Source: Bacteroidota bacterium (GTDB lineage: Bacteria > Bacteroidota > Bacteroidia > Palsa-948). From it: DNA of 45,422 nucleotides. The DNA lies in contig JACRAL010000074.1 of the NCBI GenBank assembly GCA_016213435.1, positions 1-45,422 of the forward strand, given 5' to 3'. A program made the translations under genes and the position numbers. Numbering within the stretch: position 1 is the stretch's first letter; each line of letters starts with the position of its first letter. Under the pieces are notes generated by a model. That model had not been told where the DNA came from and ran no database searches. It saw nothing but the letters and a program-made list of their open reading frames with translations. Shown one piece after another: positions 15,668 to 25,900 of the stretch.

Positions 15668-18529
15668 ATGTTTAATAAATTATTTTTCAGCGTTTTGTTT
15701 TTCTTAGCCATCCGGCTTTGCTCTTACAGCCAATACTTAGTTGATGGGCAAAATCCTGCCTTTTTAAAATGGAAACAAATAAAGACAAAAAGATTTACGC
15801 TTATTTTTCCTCTAAGCTTTACCAGCGAAGCGAACAGAATTGCAAATACGATGGAGTATCTGTACAGCTTCGAATCAAAAACGCTTCCTGCAAAGATCAG
15901 AAGAACGCCTTTGATATTACAAAACCAATCTACAATCTCTAATGGCATGACGGTGCTGGCTCCTGCAAGAATAGAATTTTATACCATGCCGGCTCAGAAT
16001 ACCGAAGCTACAGAATGGATAAATCAACTGGTTGCGCATGAATACCGTCATCTCTTTCAGGAAAATAAATTCCGTCAGGGATTTTCCGGTGCTCTGCATT
16101 GGTTGTTGGGAGAACAAGGATCTGCTCTAAGTCTGGGACTTACCATTCCTTTCTGGTTTTTAGAAGGAGATGCAGTGATGACAGAAACCGCTTTGACCAA
16201 TGGCGGCAGAGGGCGCTTGCCTTTATTTGAAATGAAACTGAGAACACAAATACTCAATCGCGGAATGTATACGTATGAAAAAGCTTCTTTCGGCTCTTAC
16301 AAAGATTATGTTCCGGGTCATTACGATGAAGGGTACTTTATTACCACTCATGTAAGAAGAAAATACGGTGCCTTTTCCTGGAACAATGTTTTAGACCGAG
16401 TTTCCAAAAATCCCATCACCTTCTTCCCTTTTTCTCACGCTCTTAAAAAAGAAACAGGCAAGGGAAGCAAAAATATTTATAAAGAAACATTTACCGAGTT
16501 AGACAGTCTCTGGAAAGTGCAGGATAAGAACCTGACTATAACACCCGCAGATACGATCACTAAAAGAAAAAGGAATTCCTATGCTGATTATTTATTTGCA
16601 CAATACCTGAGCGATGGAAACATAGTGACAGAAAAATCCGGCTTGGGAATAATAAAAAACTTTGTAGTAATAGATAAAAATGGAAAAGAGCAAACCTTGT
16701 TTGTTCCCGGCACTTATGAATCAAGCACTTTATCGGTTGTGAATGATAAAATAGTTTGGGTGGAAACAGCTTTTGACAAACGATGGGCTTACCGCAATTA
16801 TTCCGTGATCAAAACATACGATCTCAAAACCAAAACACGCAAAACGCTGACTAAGAAAACCCGCCTATTTGCTCCTGCATTCTCTCCCGATGGTTCGCGG
16901 ATAGCTGCCGTGGAAGTGGCGGAATCCAGCCAGTGCACCTTGGTTATTCTTGATGCGCAAACAGGAAAAGAATTAAAAAGAATAGACAATAATGGCAGGA
17001 AAGATTTTTACATGACTCCCCGCTGGACGAGCGATGGGAAGCAATTAATTGCTGTTGTGCTCAACGAAAAAGGAAAAAGCATTGTGGTGATCGATCTTGA
17101 AAACTCAAGCAGCAAGAAAATTATTCCTTATACCTTTCAGGATATTTCAAATCCTGCCGTGTATTTTCCTTATGTGTTTTATAACGGAAGTTATTCGGGC
17201 ATTGCCAATATTTACGCAATCAATCTGACTGACAGCAAGATGTATCAGGTTACTTCCAGGCGCTTCGGAGCCATTGATGCCGCAGTTTCTGCCGATGGGA
17301 AAAAGCTCGCCTTCTCCGATTACTCTTCCAGTGGATATAATATTGCAGAGATGGATATGCAGCCCGATAAATGGATTCCTCTCGAAAACATTTCCGATCA
17401 ATCCATTCAGTATTACAAACCTTTGGTGGATCAGGAAGCCGGTGGAAATGTTTTCAAGAACATTCCCGACACGATGTATGAGATCAAAAAATACAGAAGG
17501 GGCTTGCACTTATTTAATCTACACAGCTGGGTGCCTGCTTCCATTGATCTCAATTCGCAAAAGGTAACTTCCGGGATCAGCCTGTTATCTCAGGATGTGC
17601 TCAGCAGCACCGTCACCTCTTTAAATTATGAATTCAATAATGCCGAGAGAACGGGGAATGTTTCCGCCAATGTAAATTACATGGGCTGGTATCCGGTTAT
17701 CAACTTCGGCATTCGCGATGGCATCCGAAGTGTTCCGCCTCCTGATTTTATCCATAAAACAAACTACTCCTACAAAGAAAGATCGGCTGAACTGGGAGTA
17801 AGTCTGCCTTTGAATCTGACTACCGGAAAATATCAGTCGGCATTTAATGCATCCGCAAATACCCGTTTCACAAATGTGTCGCATTTTTCAGATACTTCTT
17901 TAAATCGCTTTGACGGAAATCTTATTCTTGCGGGAAGCGGACTAAGTTTTTACCGGTATTTGAAAACCTCGCACAAACATCTGAATCCTAAATGGGGGCA
18001 GGTTTTTTCTATAGATTATAAAAAAACTCTTTCCAACAGCGATTATAAAAGCGCATTGTTTGCTGCTTCTATTGGTTTGTATTTCCCGGGTATTCTTCCT
18101 TATCACAGCTTAAAAATAACATCGGCATATCAGCAAACGGAAGCAGTAAATTATTACATCTCTGCGCTGGTTACCATGCCCAGAGGGTTTCGTTCTTCCT
18201 CCGCGCAGTTCGATAACTTTTCCAAATTCTCTTTCGATTATAAAATGCCATTATTCTATCCGGATAAAAGCATCGGCTTCTTCGCTTATATAAAAAGGAT
18301 CAAGATGGATTTGTTTTTTGATCTTGCACAAGGAAGTATCAATGGTGTAACTGAAAACTTTACATCCGCAGGAGCAGAACTTACAATAGATACTCATTTC
18401 CTGCGCTACTTTTATCCGGTGGATTGGGGAGTGAGGGTAACTTATGTTCCAGCAACCAATATGTATTATCCCGAACTACTGTTTCAGATTAATTTCTATC
18501 AGTTACCTTCTTTCTCAGCTCATTATTGA
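15668..18529 (+). CDS. Large outer-membrane protein with a gluzincin-like motif, TolB-like propeller and C-terminal barrel
   Basis: The 953-residue product has a signal peptide ending near residue 20 (CSYSQ). Residues ~35-290 carry a metallopeptidase-like pattern: HEYRH at 124-128 and a downstream WFLEGDA with Glu166, as in gluzincin zinc peptidases with a short spacer. Residues ~300-560 contain WD40/TolB-like strands (FSPDGSRIAAVE, WTSDGKQLIAV, SADGKKLAFSDYSSSGYNI). From ~640 to the end are long alternating strands ending PELLFQINFYQLPSFSAHY, typical of a beta-barrel. The likely place is the outer membrane with the peptidase-like and propeller parts exposed. Whether the peptidase site is active is unknown. 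Confidence 0.8.
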   Translation: MFNKLFFSVLFFLAIRLCSYSQYLVDGQNPAFLKWKQIKTKRFTLIFPLSFTSEANRIANTMEYLYSFESKTLPAKIRRTPLILQNQSTISNGMTVLAPARIEFYTMPAQNTEATEWINQLVAHEYRHLFQENKFRQGFSGALHWLLGEQGSALSLGLTIPFWFLEGDAVMTETALTNGGRGRLPLFEMKLRTQILNRGMYTYEKASFGSYKDYVPGHYDEGYFITTHVRRKYGAFSWNNVLDRVSKNPITFFPFSHALKKETGKGSKNIYKETFTELDSLWKVQDKNLTITPADTITKRKRNSYADYLFAQYLSDGNIVTEKSGLGIIKNFVVIDKNGKEQTLFVPGTYESSTLSVVNDKIVWVETAFDKRWAYRNYSVIKTYDLKTKTRKTLTKKTRLFAPAFSPDGSRIAAVEVAESSQCTLVILDAQTGKELKRIDNNGRKDFYMTPRWTSDGKQLIAVVLNEKGKSIVVIDLENSSSKKIIPYTFQDISNPAVYFPYVFYNGSYSGIANIYAINLTDSKMYQVTSRRFGAIDAAVSADGKKLAFSDYSSSGYNIAEMDMQPDKWIPLENISDQSIQYYKPLVDQEAGGNVFKNIPDTMYEIKKYRRGLHLFNLHSWVPASIDLNSQKVTSGISLLSQDVLSSTVTSLNYEFNNAERTGNVSANVNYMGWYPVINFGIRDGIRSVPPPDFIHKTNYSYKERSAELGVSLPLNLTTGKYQSAFNASANTRFTNVSHFSDTSLNRFDGNLILAGSGLSFYRYLKTSHKHLNPKWGQVFSIDYKKTLSNSDYKSALFAASIGLYFPGILPYHSLKITSAYQQTEAVNYYISALVTMPRGFRSSSAQFDNFSKFSFDYKMPLFYPDKSIGFFAYIKRIKMDLFFDLAQGSINGVTENFTSAGAELTIDTHFLRYFYPVDWGVRVTYVPATNMYYPELLFQINFYQLPSFSAHY

Positions 18530-18559
18530 TCTTTAATAATTGGCAAATTGGTCTCTTAT

Positions 18560-18777
18560 ATTGAATAATTGATATTTGATATTGAATAAGTAGTCCACGA
18601 CAATGAATAATGTATATTAGGTATTGACTAAGGAAGTTATGGCAATGAATAAAGGATATTAGATACTCACTAAAGAAGCTCTTACAATGAATATAGGATA
18701 TTAGATATTCACTAAAGAAACTATCACAATGAATAATTGATATTAAGTGTTCACTAAATAATCTCTATGATTGAATA
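18560..18777. repeat. 21-bp-phased array no. 2 (about 10 half-units, 42-bp period)
   Basis: Sub-unit a (AATGAATAA...GATATT) begins at 18560, 18602, 18644, 18686, 18728 and 18770, exactly 42 bp apart. Sub-unit b (ATTCACTAAAGAA...) begins at 18581, 18623, 18665, 18707 and 18749, exactly halfway between. The underlying phase is therefore 21 bp, as in the arrays at 428 and 39157, although the sequence is more AT-rich. The array ends 69 bp before the start codon of the XRE-type regulator, in the interval between two plus-strand genes. Confidence 0.92.
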
Positions 18778-18845
18778 CTTTTTAGCTGAGGATGTGTTTA
18801 TTTAAAGAAAAACACTATTTTCGTAAGCACAAACACACATTTACC

Positions 18846-19199
18846 ATGCTGCAATACAATCTGACCAAGATATTTCAGTCGCGGGGAATAGAAAAACCCT
18901 ATGCTTTCTTAAAGAAACAGGGTTTCAGCCATAACCTTGCGCACCGCATCGCACAAAACAAGATAGATATGCTTTCGCTTGAGCATTTGGAAAAGCTATG
19001 CACCCTGCTTAGCTGCACCCCCAACGATCTGCTGGATTGGTTTCCTAAAAAAGAAGACGAAACAGCAGCCCGTCATCCTTTAAACGCATTGCGGAGAGCA
19101 ATAACAACCGTAGATCTGCCCGCCTTTTTGCGCGAAACGCCTCTGCATAAACTACAGGAACTGCAAACAATGCTTGATCAATTGCGAAAAGATAAGTAA
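18846..19199 (+). CDS. XRE-family helix-turn-helix regulator
   Basis: The product from ATG at 18846 is 117 residues. Residues ~1-65 form a Cro/C1-type helix-turn-helix (LTKIFQSRGIEKPYAFLKKQGFSHNLAHRIAQNKIDMLSLEHLEKLCTLLSCTPNDLLDWFP), followed by a linker and a Leu-rich helix that may dimerise. An upstream in-frame ATG at 18792 would add 18 residues (MCLFKEKHYFRK...) that do not look like the family, so I use the inner start. It would bind DNA as a dimer; the array immediately upstream is a possible operator, which is a guess from position. Confidence 0.82.
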   Translation: MLQYNLTKIFQSRGIEKPYAFLKKQGFSHNLAHRIAQNKIDMLSLEHLEKLCTLLSCTPNDLLDWFPKKEDETAARHPLNALRRAITTVDLPAFLRETPLHKLQELQTMLDQLRKDK

Positions 19200-19282
19200 A
19201 CGCTAAGAGTTGGCTGTTGGAATTGTTATTTTTGCGGAGGGGAGTTGCTTCTATTAAATTGTTCGTCACAATTTTAAACCCA

Positions 19283-19969
19283 ATGACAATGAAAAAATAT
19301 CTACTCATTCTGGTAGCTTTCTTTACCTTAACAGTTGCACATGGGCAGACAAACATTTATCATTATTTCCCGGGAGACACAGCCACTTGGGTTGTTGATC
19401 ATTATTCAAACGGTTGTACTGCAAGCTTTATGCGTTATTGTTCAAGCAGCTATTATGAAATGAATGGCGATACGATTATAAACGGCATGTTACACAAAAA
19501 AATATATACACGGGATGTTTATTTCTACTACATTACTCCTCCTCTAATACCAAATCCCGGAGTAGTTGGAGCAAATTATTCTTCACGCAAGTATATGGGC
19601 GCTGTGAGACAAGACAGTGTAAATAAAAAAGTTTACTACATAGATTCCACGATAACTTCGGATGCGTTATTATATAATTTTAATTTAAGGATTGGCGATA
19701 CAATGCCTCCGCTGCTATATAACAGATACCTGACGAATCCGATAGTGGTTACGAAACTTGATTCTATTTTAATTAATAATAATTATCACAAGGTTTTTCA
19801 TTTTAATGGCATGAATTTTAATTCAAGTTGGGATTTAATAGAGGGAGTTGGCTGGTCAGGAGATTTTTTTGGAATATTAGTGTCGAGTGACGGATCAGTA
19901 AACCTTGCCTGCTTTGATGGTCAAATGATAATGCCAGGTTTCGATAATGAATGTGTTGTTGCAATCTAA
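19283..19969 (+). CDS. Secreted protein, apparently missing its T9SS sorting domain
   Basis: Starting at 19283 (or at the second Met at 19289), the ~228-residue product has a clear signal peptide (KKYLLILVAFFTLTVAHGQ). The mature part, with FPGDTATWVVDHYSNGC, RKYMGAVRQDSVNKKVYYI and DNECVV near the end, resembles the N-terminal region of many Bacteroidetes T9SS cargo proteins. In such proteins a PNP-type sorting domain normally follows the last motif. Here the frame stops after DNECVVAI and the next gene starts inside it in another frame, so the sorting domain appears to be lost. Confidence 0.7.
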   Translation: MTMKKYLLILVAFFTLTVAHGQTNIYHYFPGDTATWVVDHYSNGCTASFMRYCSSSYYEMNGDTIINGMLHKKIYTRDVYFYYITPPLIPNPGVVGANYSSRKYMGAVRQDSVNKKVYYIDSTITSDALLYNFNLRIGDTMPPLLYNRYLTNPIVVTKLDSILINNNYHKVFHFNGMNFNSSWDLIEGVGWSGDFFGILVSSDGSVNLACFDGQMIMPGFDNECVVAI

Positions 19970-22900
19970 TAGCAGTTCCTACCGTCTTTTGAAAGGAGAT
20001 GGCTGTCGCTTCTCAAAACACTTCTACGGAACTATTTCCTGCAATGTGAAATCTTTTTTCAGGAACGACAAAACTTTTTACAATGATCTGTTAGCATTAA
20101 AAGGAGTAAAAGTCGAGGTATGGGAAAGAAATAAAGTGTGGGTATCTGTCAAATTAGCCGAGGGAACGACTGATGCCAATGGAAATTTTTCTGCTTATAT
20201 TGATATCTGCCGCGCTTTTGAGGGAAGCAATGTGGAGTTATTTTTAAAAATCAAAGCGCAGAACACAACGTATGATATCAAAGGAAAATCCACTAGATTT
20301 TTTGGCTCTGTTGAATACGAACAAACCGGCATTGGCTTATGGGCATACAACGGAGGTAATGGAAGCAATGTTAATTTTGGCGGACTTACCGCAAGCTTGG
20401 AATCCATAAAAGCTACCCACCTTGCCGTACTTGCCTGGGATTTTGCAAACGCTAAATCGGGCAGTACTCTTGCAACGGGACTGCTGCTGCGCACCGACCA
20501 GGATTTCGAAGGTGCTTTTACGCTGCCAAACACTTCCTGCGGGATTTCCTTTCCCTTGCTCACTATTATTTTGCTGAACAAACCAACCATCTATCTCCCT
20601 TCAGGTTATCTATGGACAGAAAACATACTTTATCACGAATTCGGTCATTTTGTGATGTGGAACCTGCAGAACAAATGCTGGATAGACCCCTTATCCGGTT
20701 CTTTTGCTGATCATGGTTATGACAAAGAAGCAAATACCCGTATTGCATGGACAGAAGGATGGGCAGATGGATTTATGGCTATATGTGATGCGTTTTATGT
20801 TGCAAAGGATGGAGAGTATGCAATAGATGAATCCCATCACAATCTTGAAACAAGAAATAATAACACAAACTATCCCAATATCAACAACGGAATGCTGTCC
20901 GAATTTTATATTGCCTGCGCAATTTTTGATTTATGGGATGGGGCAGATAAATATACAGGCACTCCACCTAATTACAAAGACATAGGTAACTGGGATGCAG
21001 GCAGGCAGGACAATGCATCGCTGAGCTTTCAAACTATTTGCCAAGCAATACGCAATGGCGACCCCAATGGATCAAACGGTAAAATAGAAAGCGTGCAGGG
21101 TTTTATGGAGCAACTCTTTAAAATAAGCAATTGCTCCAACGATTACCAGAAAATAAAAGATTGTTTTATTCAGAATAGGGTGGTAAAAGATATTGCCAAT
21201 TATTTAACCACAGGCCCATCTACCGATATAATAGCAAGAGAACAAGTAATTCCCTTTTCCGGCCCTACATTGGATTTAGGGTTTATTTCTTTTGCACTAT
21301 GGGCATACGACTTCAATCAGAAATCGGATGTCAGTGTTTTAAACTCTCCTGCTGATAATTACAACCATGCTGGTTTAACAGTAAATGAAAACGGAAAACT
21401 AAGCGATAATTTATCCGTTCAAAATGGAGCATCTTTGTATTTTAATAAAAACCTGCCTGTAGGTTTTATAGTCGATAATAGTCCAAACCGTCCCGCACAT
21501 AACTCTACCTTTTTCGTTGATCTGTGTGGCAATATGACGCTTGAAGCAGGTAATAATGGTTCAATTTCAATAGGAGACCCCTCTATTAATGCTTTTGCGC
21601 AAGTGCGGGTAAAAACGGGAAGTACAGTTAAGTTACACGCTGGAAGTAATTTAATTATCAATAATGGTTCAACACTCATCATTGAACCTGGCGCAAAAAT
21701 AATTTATGAATATGGTGCCCAAATTCAATTAGTTGGCAGTAACTCCGTATTAGAAATTAATGGGACAGTTCAAATAGGTAATGGTGCAACTTTCGCTTTC
21801 AGCGGAAATGGATTTATAAGATGGGTGCCCATCACTACGCCTAATATAATAGCAGGAATTAACTCAGGTATTTATTTTAGCAGTTTTCCTGTTAGACGTA
21901 AAGTTTTGGAAATAAACGCTCCGTTGACAGCACCTCCAAACATAACATCATTTATGATTAGCACAGGTACAGTGGAGTTTGGCATAAACGGTTCGTTGCA
22001 ATTGGACTGCCCATACAATTTCAATAATGCTGATTTTTTGGGCGGCAATATACAGGTTGGCAATACAGCCAGTTCTATGATAAACCTCTGCAATTTTGAT
22101 GGGACCTCAATATATGCTGAAATGCTCCCGGGTACTCTTTATTCAGGTGATTATTATTTCAGAATGTCTAATTCAAAGATGAAAAACACTCTATGGGAAG
22201 CATTATTTATTAGGGAGGGAGGGATGCAACTTGCAAATGTCGACTTTGACAATGTGCAGACAGCGATTAGTATGGTGGCGCCCAATAAAGTATCCACCTA
22301 CAATGGCGGCAATATTAATTACGGTGATTATGGCATCGGCAGTGATTATGGCATTTATACATACGTGGCTCCCTCCGGCTTTGAACTGATGCTTAAGAAA
22401 GTGAACATTAATTACGCTTCTATTGGTATTCATCAGGAAGGTGGAAAACTTTCTTTAAAATGTACAAAAATTGAAAATGGTTATATAGGAATTGATTTAT
22501 GGGAAAATGCTTCTTTAAATATGTCCCGGGAAACTACAAATGGAGGATATAATTGGATTTCAAATCATCTATTTTCCAACATTAGATTAAATAATTCAGA
22601 TATTGACATGAATGGCGGGGATAATTATCTTGCAAATGGGGTCGTCTATAAGCCGGCAAGTCATTTAATCATATCCGGAACGATTAACAGGTCATGTTCT
22701 TTGAGTAATATTTTATATGAAAAAAACAATCAATGGATGAATCCGGTTTCAGCTTCTGATCCACCTGCAAGCAAATATTCTATTAGATCATCTGATTATC
22801 CTTCTTGTTCCTTTACAATTCAGGATGGTCAACCCGGAATTCCTGCTGCCTGTGGCACTTATGATATACTCCCTCCTCCTCCTTCTCCTTTTCCATCAAA

Positions 22901-25900
22901 GTATCCTATTCCATTGAGTTCATGTCCTTCCTGTAATACAATTAACACCACAAGTTTCAATAATGTGCCGTATAATCAAGCCGTAACCACAGCTATGTCA
23001 CGTATGGAGTTGCAGGATACTGTGAATGGGAATGATTCTACAGCCATTGATCTTTTCAATCAAATTCTTCTTACGCGCATTGACAGCAGTAATCCCAGCA
23101 TTCTATACCTGGCAGATATTGCTTTCTCGAAAATGAATGTTGCGCTTAATAATGGATTTGCAACAGGGCGTTTTACCGCTGCGCAAAATGCTTCCACACT
23201 TAATTCCTCTGTTCAGAAAGTCCTGCAGGTGCATAACCGGCTTTCCAGTACTTCAACACCCGTGAATTATAATCAGCAGTTTTATCTTGGATTGAGTAAG
23301 GCACAGATGTACCGGACTGCCGCACGCAGGGGACTTGCATTGCAGCAGGTAGATTCTTTGAATAATTGTTTTATAGGACAGAGGGAATTGGCTCAGATAA
23401 GAAAATGGAAATCGCTTATCACCGCAGAACAGAGTATTTTGTCAGGAGCCGTTCCGCTGAATAAGTTTGATTCTCTTTTTCCGGTTACCAAACCCATCCT
23501 TAACATCACACATATTGACAGCACTGCTACTATTAGTTCCCAAGCGCAGCTCGGCATGGGAATTCAGATAGGCGCAGGAACAATCATAGCCCAAAATGTA
23601 GTGATTGGGAACAATGTAACGATTGGCAGCGGCAGTTCCATCCTTCAGGGAACCCGAATTGGCGATGGAACAATAATAGGAAATCAAACCATCATAAATC
23701 AAAGTTCTGTTATAGGGCAAAGTGTAATTATTGGCAACAATGTTTCCATAAAACAAAATGCCATCATAGGCGATAAAACACAGATCAGCAATAATGTTTC
23801 GTTGGATCAGAATGTAAAAATCGGAGGACTTGTATTTATCGAAGCCAATACATCCATTAAACAAAATGTACAGATTGCGGATGGATCTTATTTAGCCGGA
23901 CGCATTGTTCTCAACCAAAATGTAAGTTTAGGAAGCAATGTGATACTGCGCGACTCTGTAACTTTTCAGCAGGGAGTGCAAATAGGCAACAATGCTGTTG
24001 TTGGAAGCAGAGTAATTATTAATCAGAGTGCAAAAGTGGGAGCGAATGCTGTCATAGCAAACGGGCTCACTATAGGGCAAAATGCTAAAGTATGCGATGC
24101 CATGAGCGCAACCAGTAATCTTTCTGCTAACGGCTCATTGGGAAGCTGCACGGCTCCTTCTGCTCCTTCTCTGGTTGGACAAGTTCAATACAACTGTGCT
24201 TTCGCTTTATACAGAGCAAAAATCTCAGGCAATTTCTTTAATGGATTTACCGCACAAAGTACGGATACTTCTAAAAAAGATTTTTTTACGAATGCTTCTA
24301 TCGGATTTACGCCTGATAATCTTGCAACACAATACCTCTGGAATTTCGGGGATTGTTCCACTTCAACGAGCGAAAACCCAACTCACACTTATACAAAACC
24401 CGGGATTTATATAATCACCCTGACTCAAACGATTAAATGTATTCCCAATATTGTAAGTATTGGCGCAATTATCGTATTGCCTCAGCCTAGTTCAACTTTC
24501 CAGTCTTATCCTTTGTCGTGTTCTTCACCCAGCACAATTCTTTTTGACATAAATAATATACTGCCTCCGTTAAATGCACCCTCCTGTTATTCAACGAGCG
24601 GATGTGTTTCCTATAATACATTGGATTCTTCCCGGTTCAGAATCAAATACACATTTGATTTTAATTCGGAGTTCCCTTCATTCAGTGAAACATATACTAT
24701 CAAGCAAATAGCAACCAATGCGGACAGTATTCTAAAACGCACATACGCACAGATAGGTCAGCACACTGTAATTCTTACCGCTCAATTGCAGCTGAAAGAT
24801 TTACGAACCAACCTGTGGAATAATACAAATAGCATTTCAACTTCTACAAATACCTTTACGACTGAACCTCTGACAGGAACCATGGATTTTAATCCTATGG
24901 CTTGTATAAATCAATCTGTAAGTTTTACAGGAACTGCGGCAACCGGAACTCCTCCTTATACTTTTTCATGGGATTTCGGAAGTGGCAATACTTCAATAGT
25001 ACAAAATCCATCTGCAACATATACTGCAAGCGGAACATTTACCGTAACTCTTACTGTTGCTGATTCAAGAGGATGTCAGGACACTGCTCAGCAAATTATC
25101 AATGTTAATCCTTTGCCAAATGCAAAATTCGGATTTGATGTTTGCAATACTTCAGTTTCATTCCATGATTCATCTTCCGATGCTTTAAGTTATAACTGGG
25201 ATTTCGGAGATGGAAATACTTCGGATGTTGAATCACCAACCCACGATTACGCATCCTTTGGAGCTTATTCTGTTTGTCTTACAGCTACTAACCAATGCGG
25301 AAACAATACCGTTTGTCAGCATGTAGTTATTCTCCCGCAAAACCAGTGGACACGAAAAGCAAACTTTGGCGGAACAGCAAGGTTTGGCGTAACCAGTTTT
25401 GCCATTGGCACTAAAGGGTATATGGGAACAGGATGGGACGGTACTACTTTGTCTCATGATTTCTGGGAATATGACCCGCAAACAGACACATGGACACAAA
25501 AAGCCACTTTCCCGGGAATAGCAAGATTTGTTGCAGTTGGTTTTTCTTTTTCTGTCGGTACTAAAGGGTATATAGGCACCGGATGGAATGGAAGCGGGGC
25601 AACCGACCAATCCGATTTCTGGGAATATGATCAAACAACAAATGTTTGGACGCAAAAAGCAAGTTTTGGAGGCGGACAAAGAAATGGCGCAGTAAGTTTC
25701 TCCATTGGAAATAAGGGATACATAGGCACAGGGTGGAACATTGTTACTCCTCCTGTTTATTATCACAAGGATTTCTGGGAATATGATCCTTTAGCAGACA
25801 CATGGACACGAAAAGCCGACTTCGGAGGACCCGGCAGGCAAACCGCAACAGGTTTTTCTATCGGCACAAAAGGATACATTGGGTTGGGAGCAAATGCATC

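Noticed and set aside
15508-15669. Minus-strand frame starting MDYLKILECTQD back to back with the 15668 gene
   Set aside because: Low-complexity AT-rich sequence in a divergent promoter region, no family resemblance, and it would cover the likely rhaT promoter.
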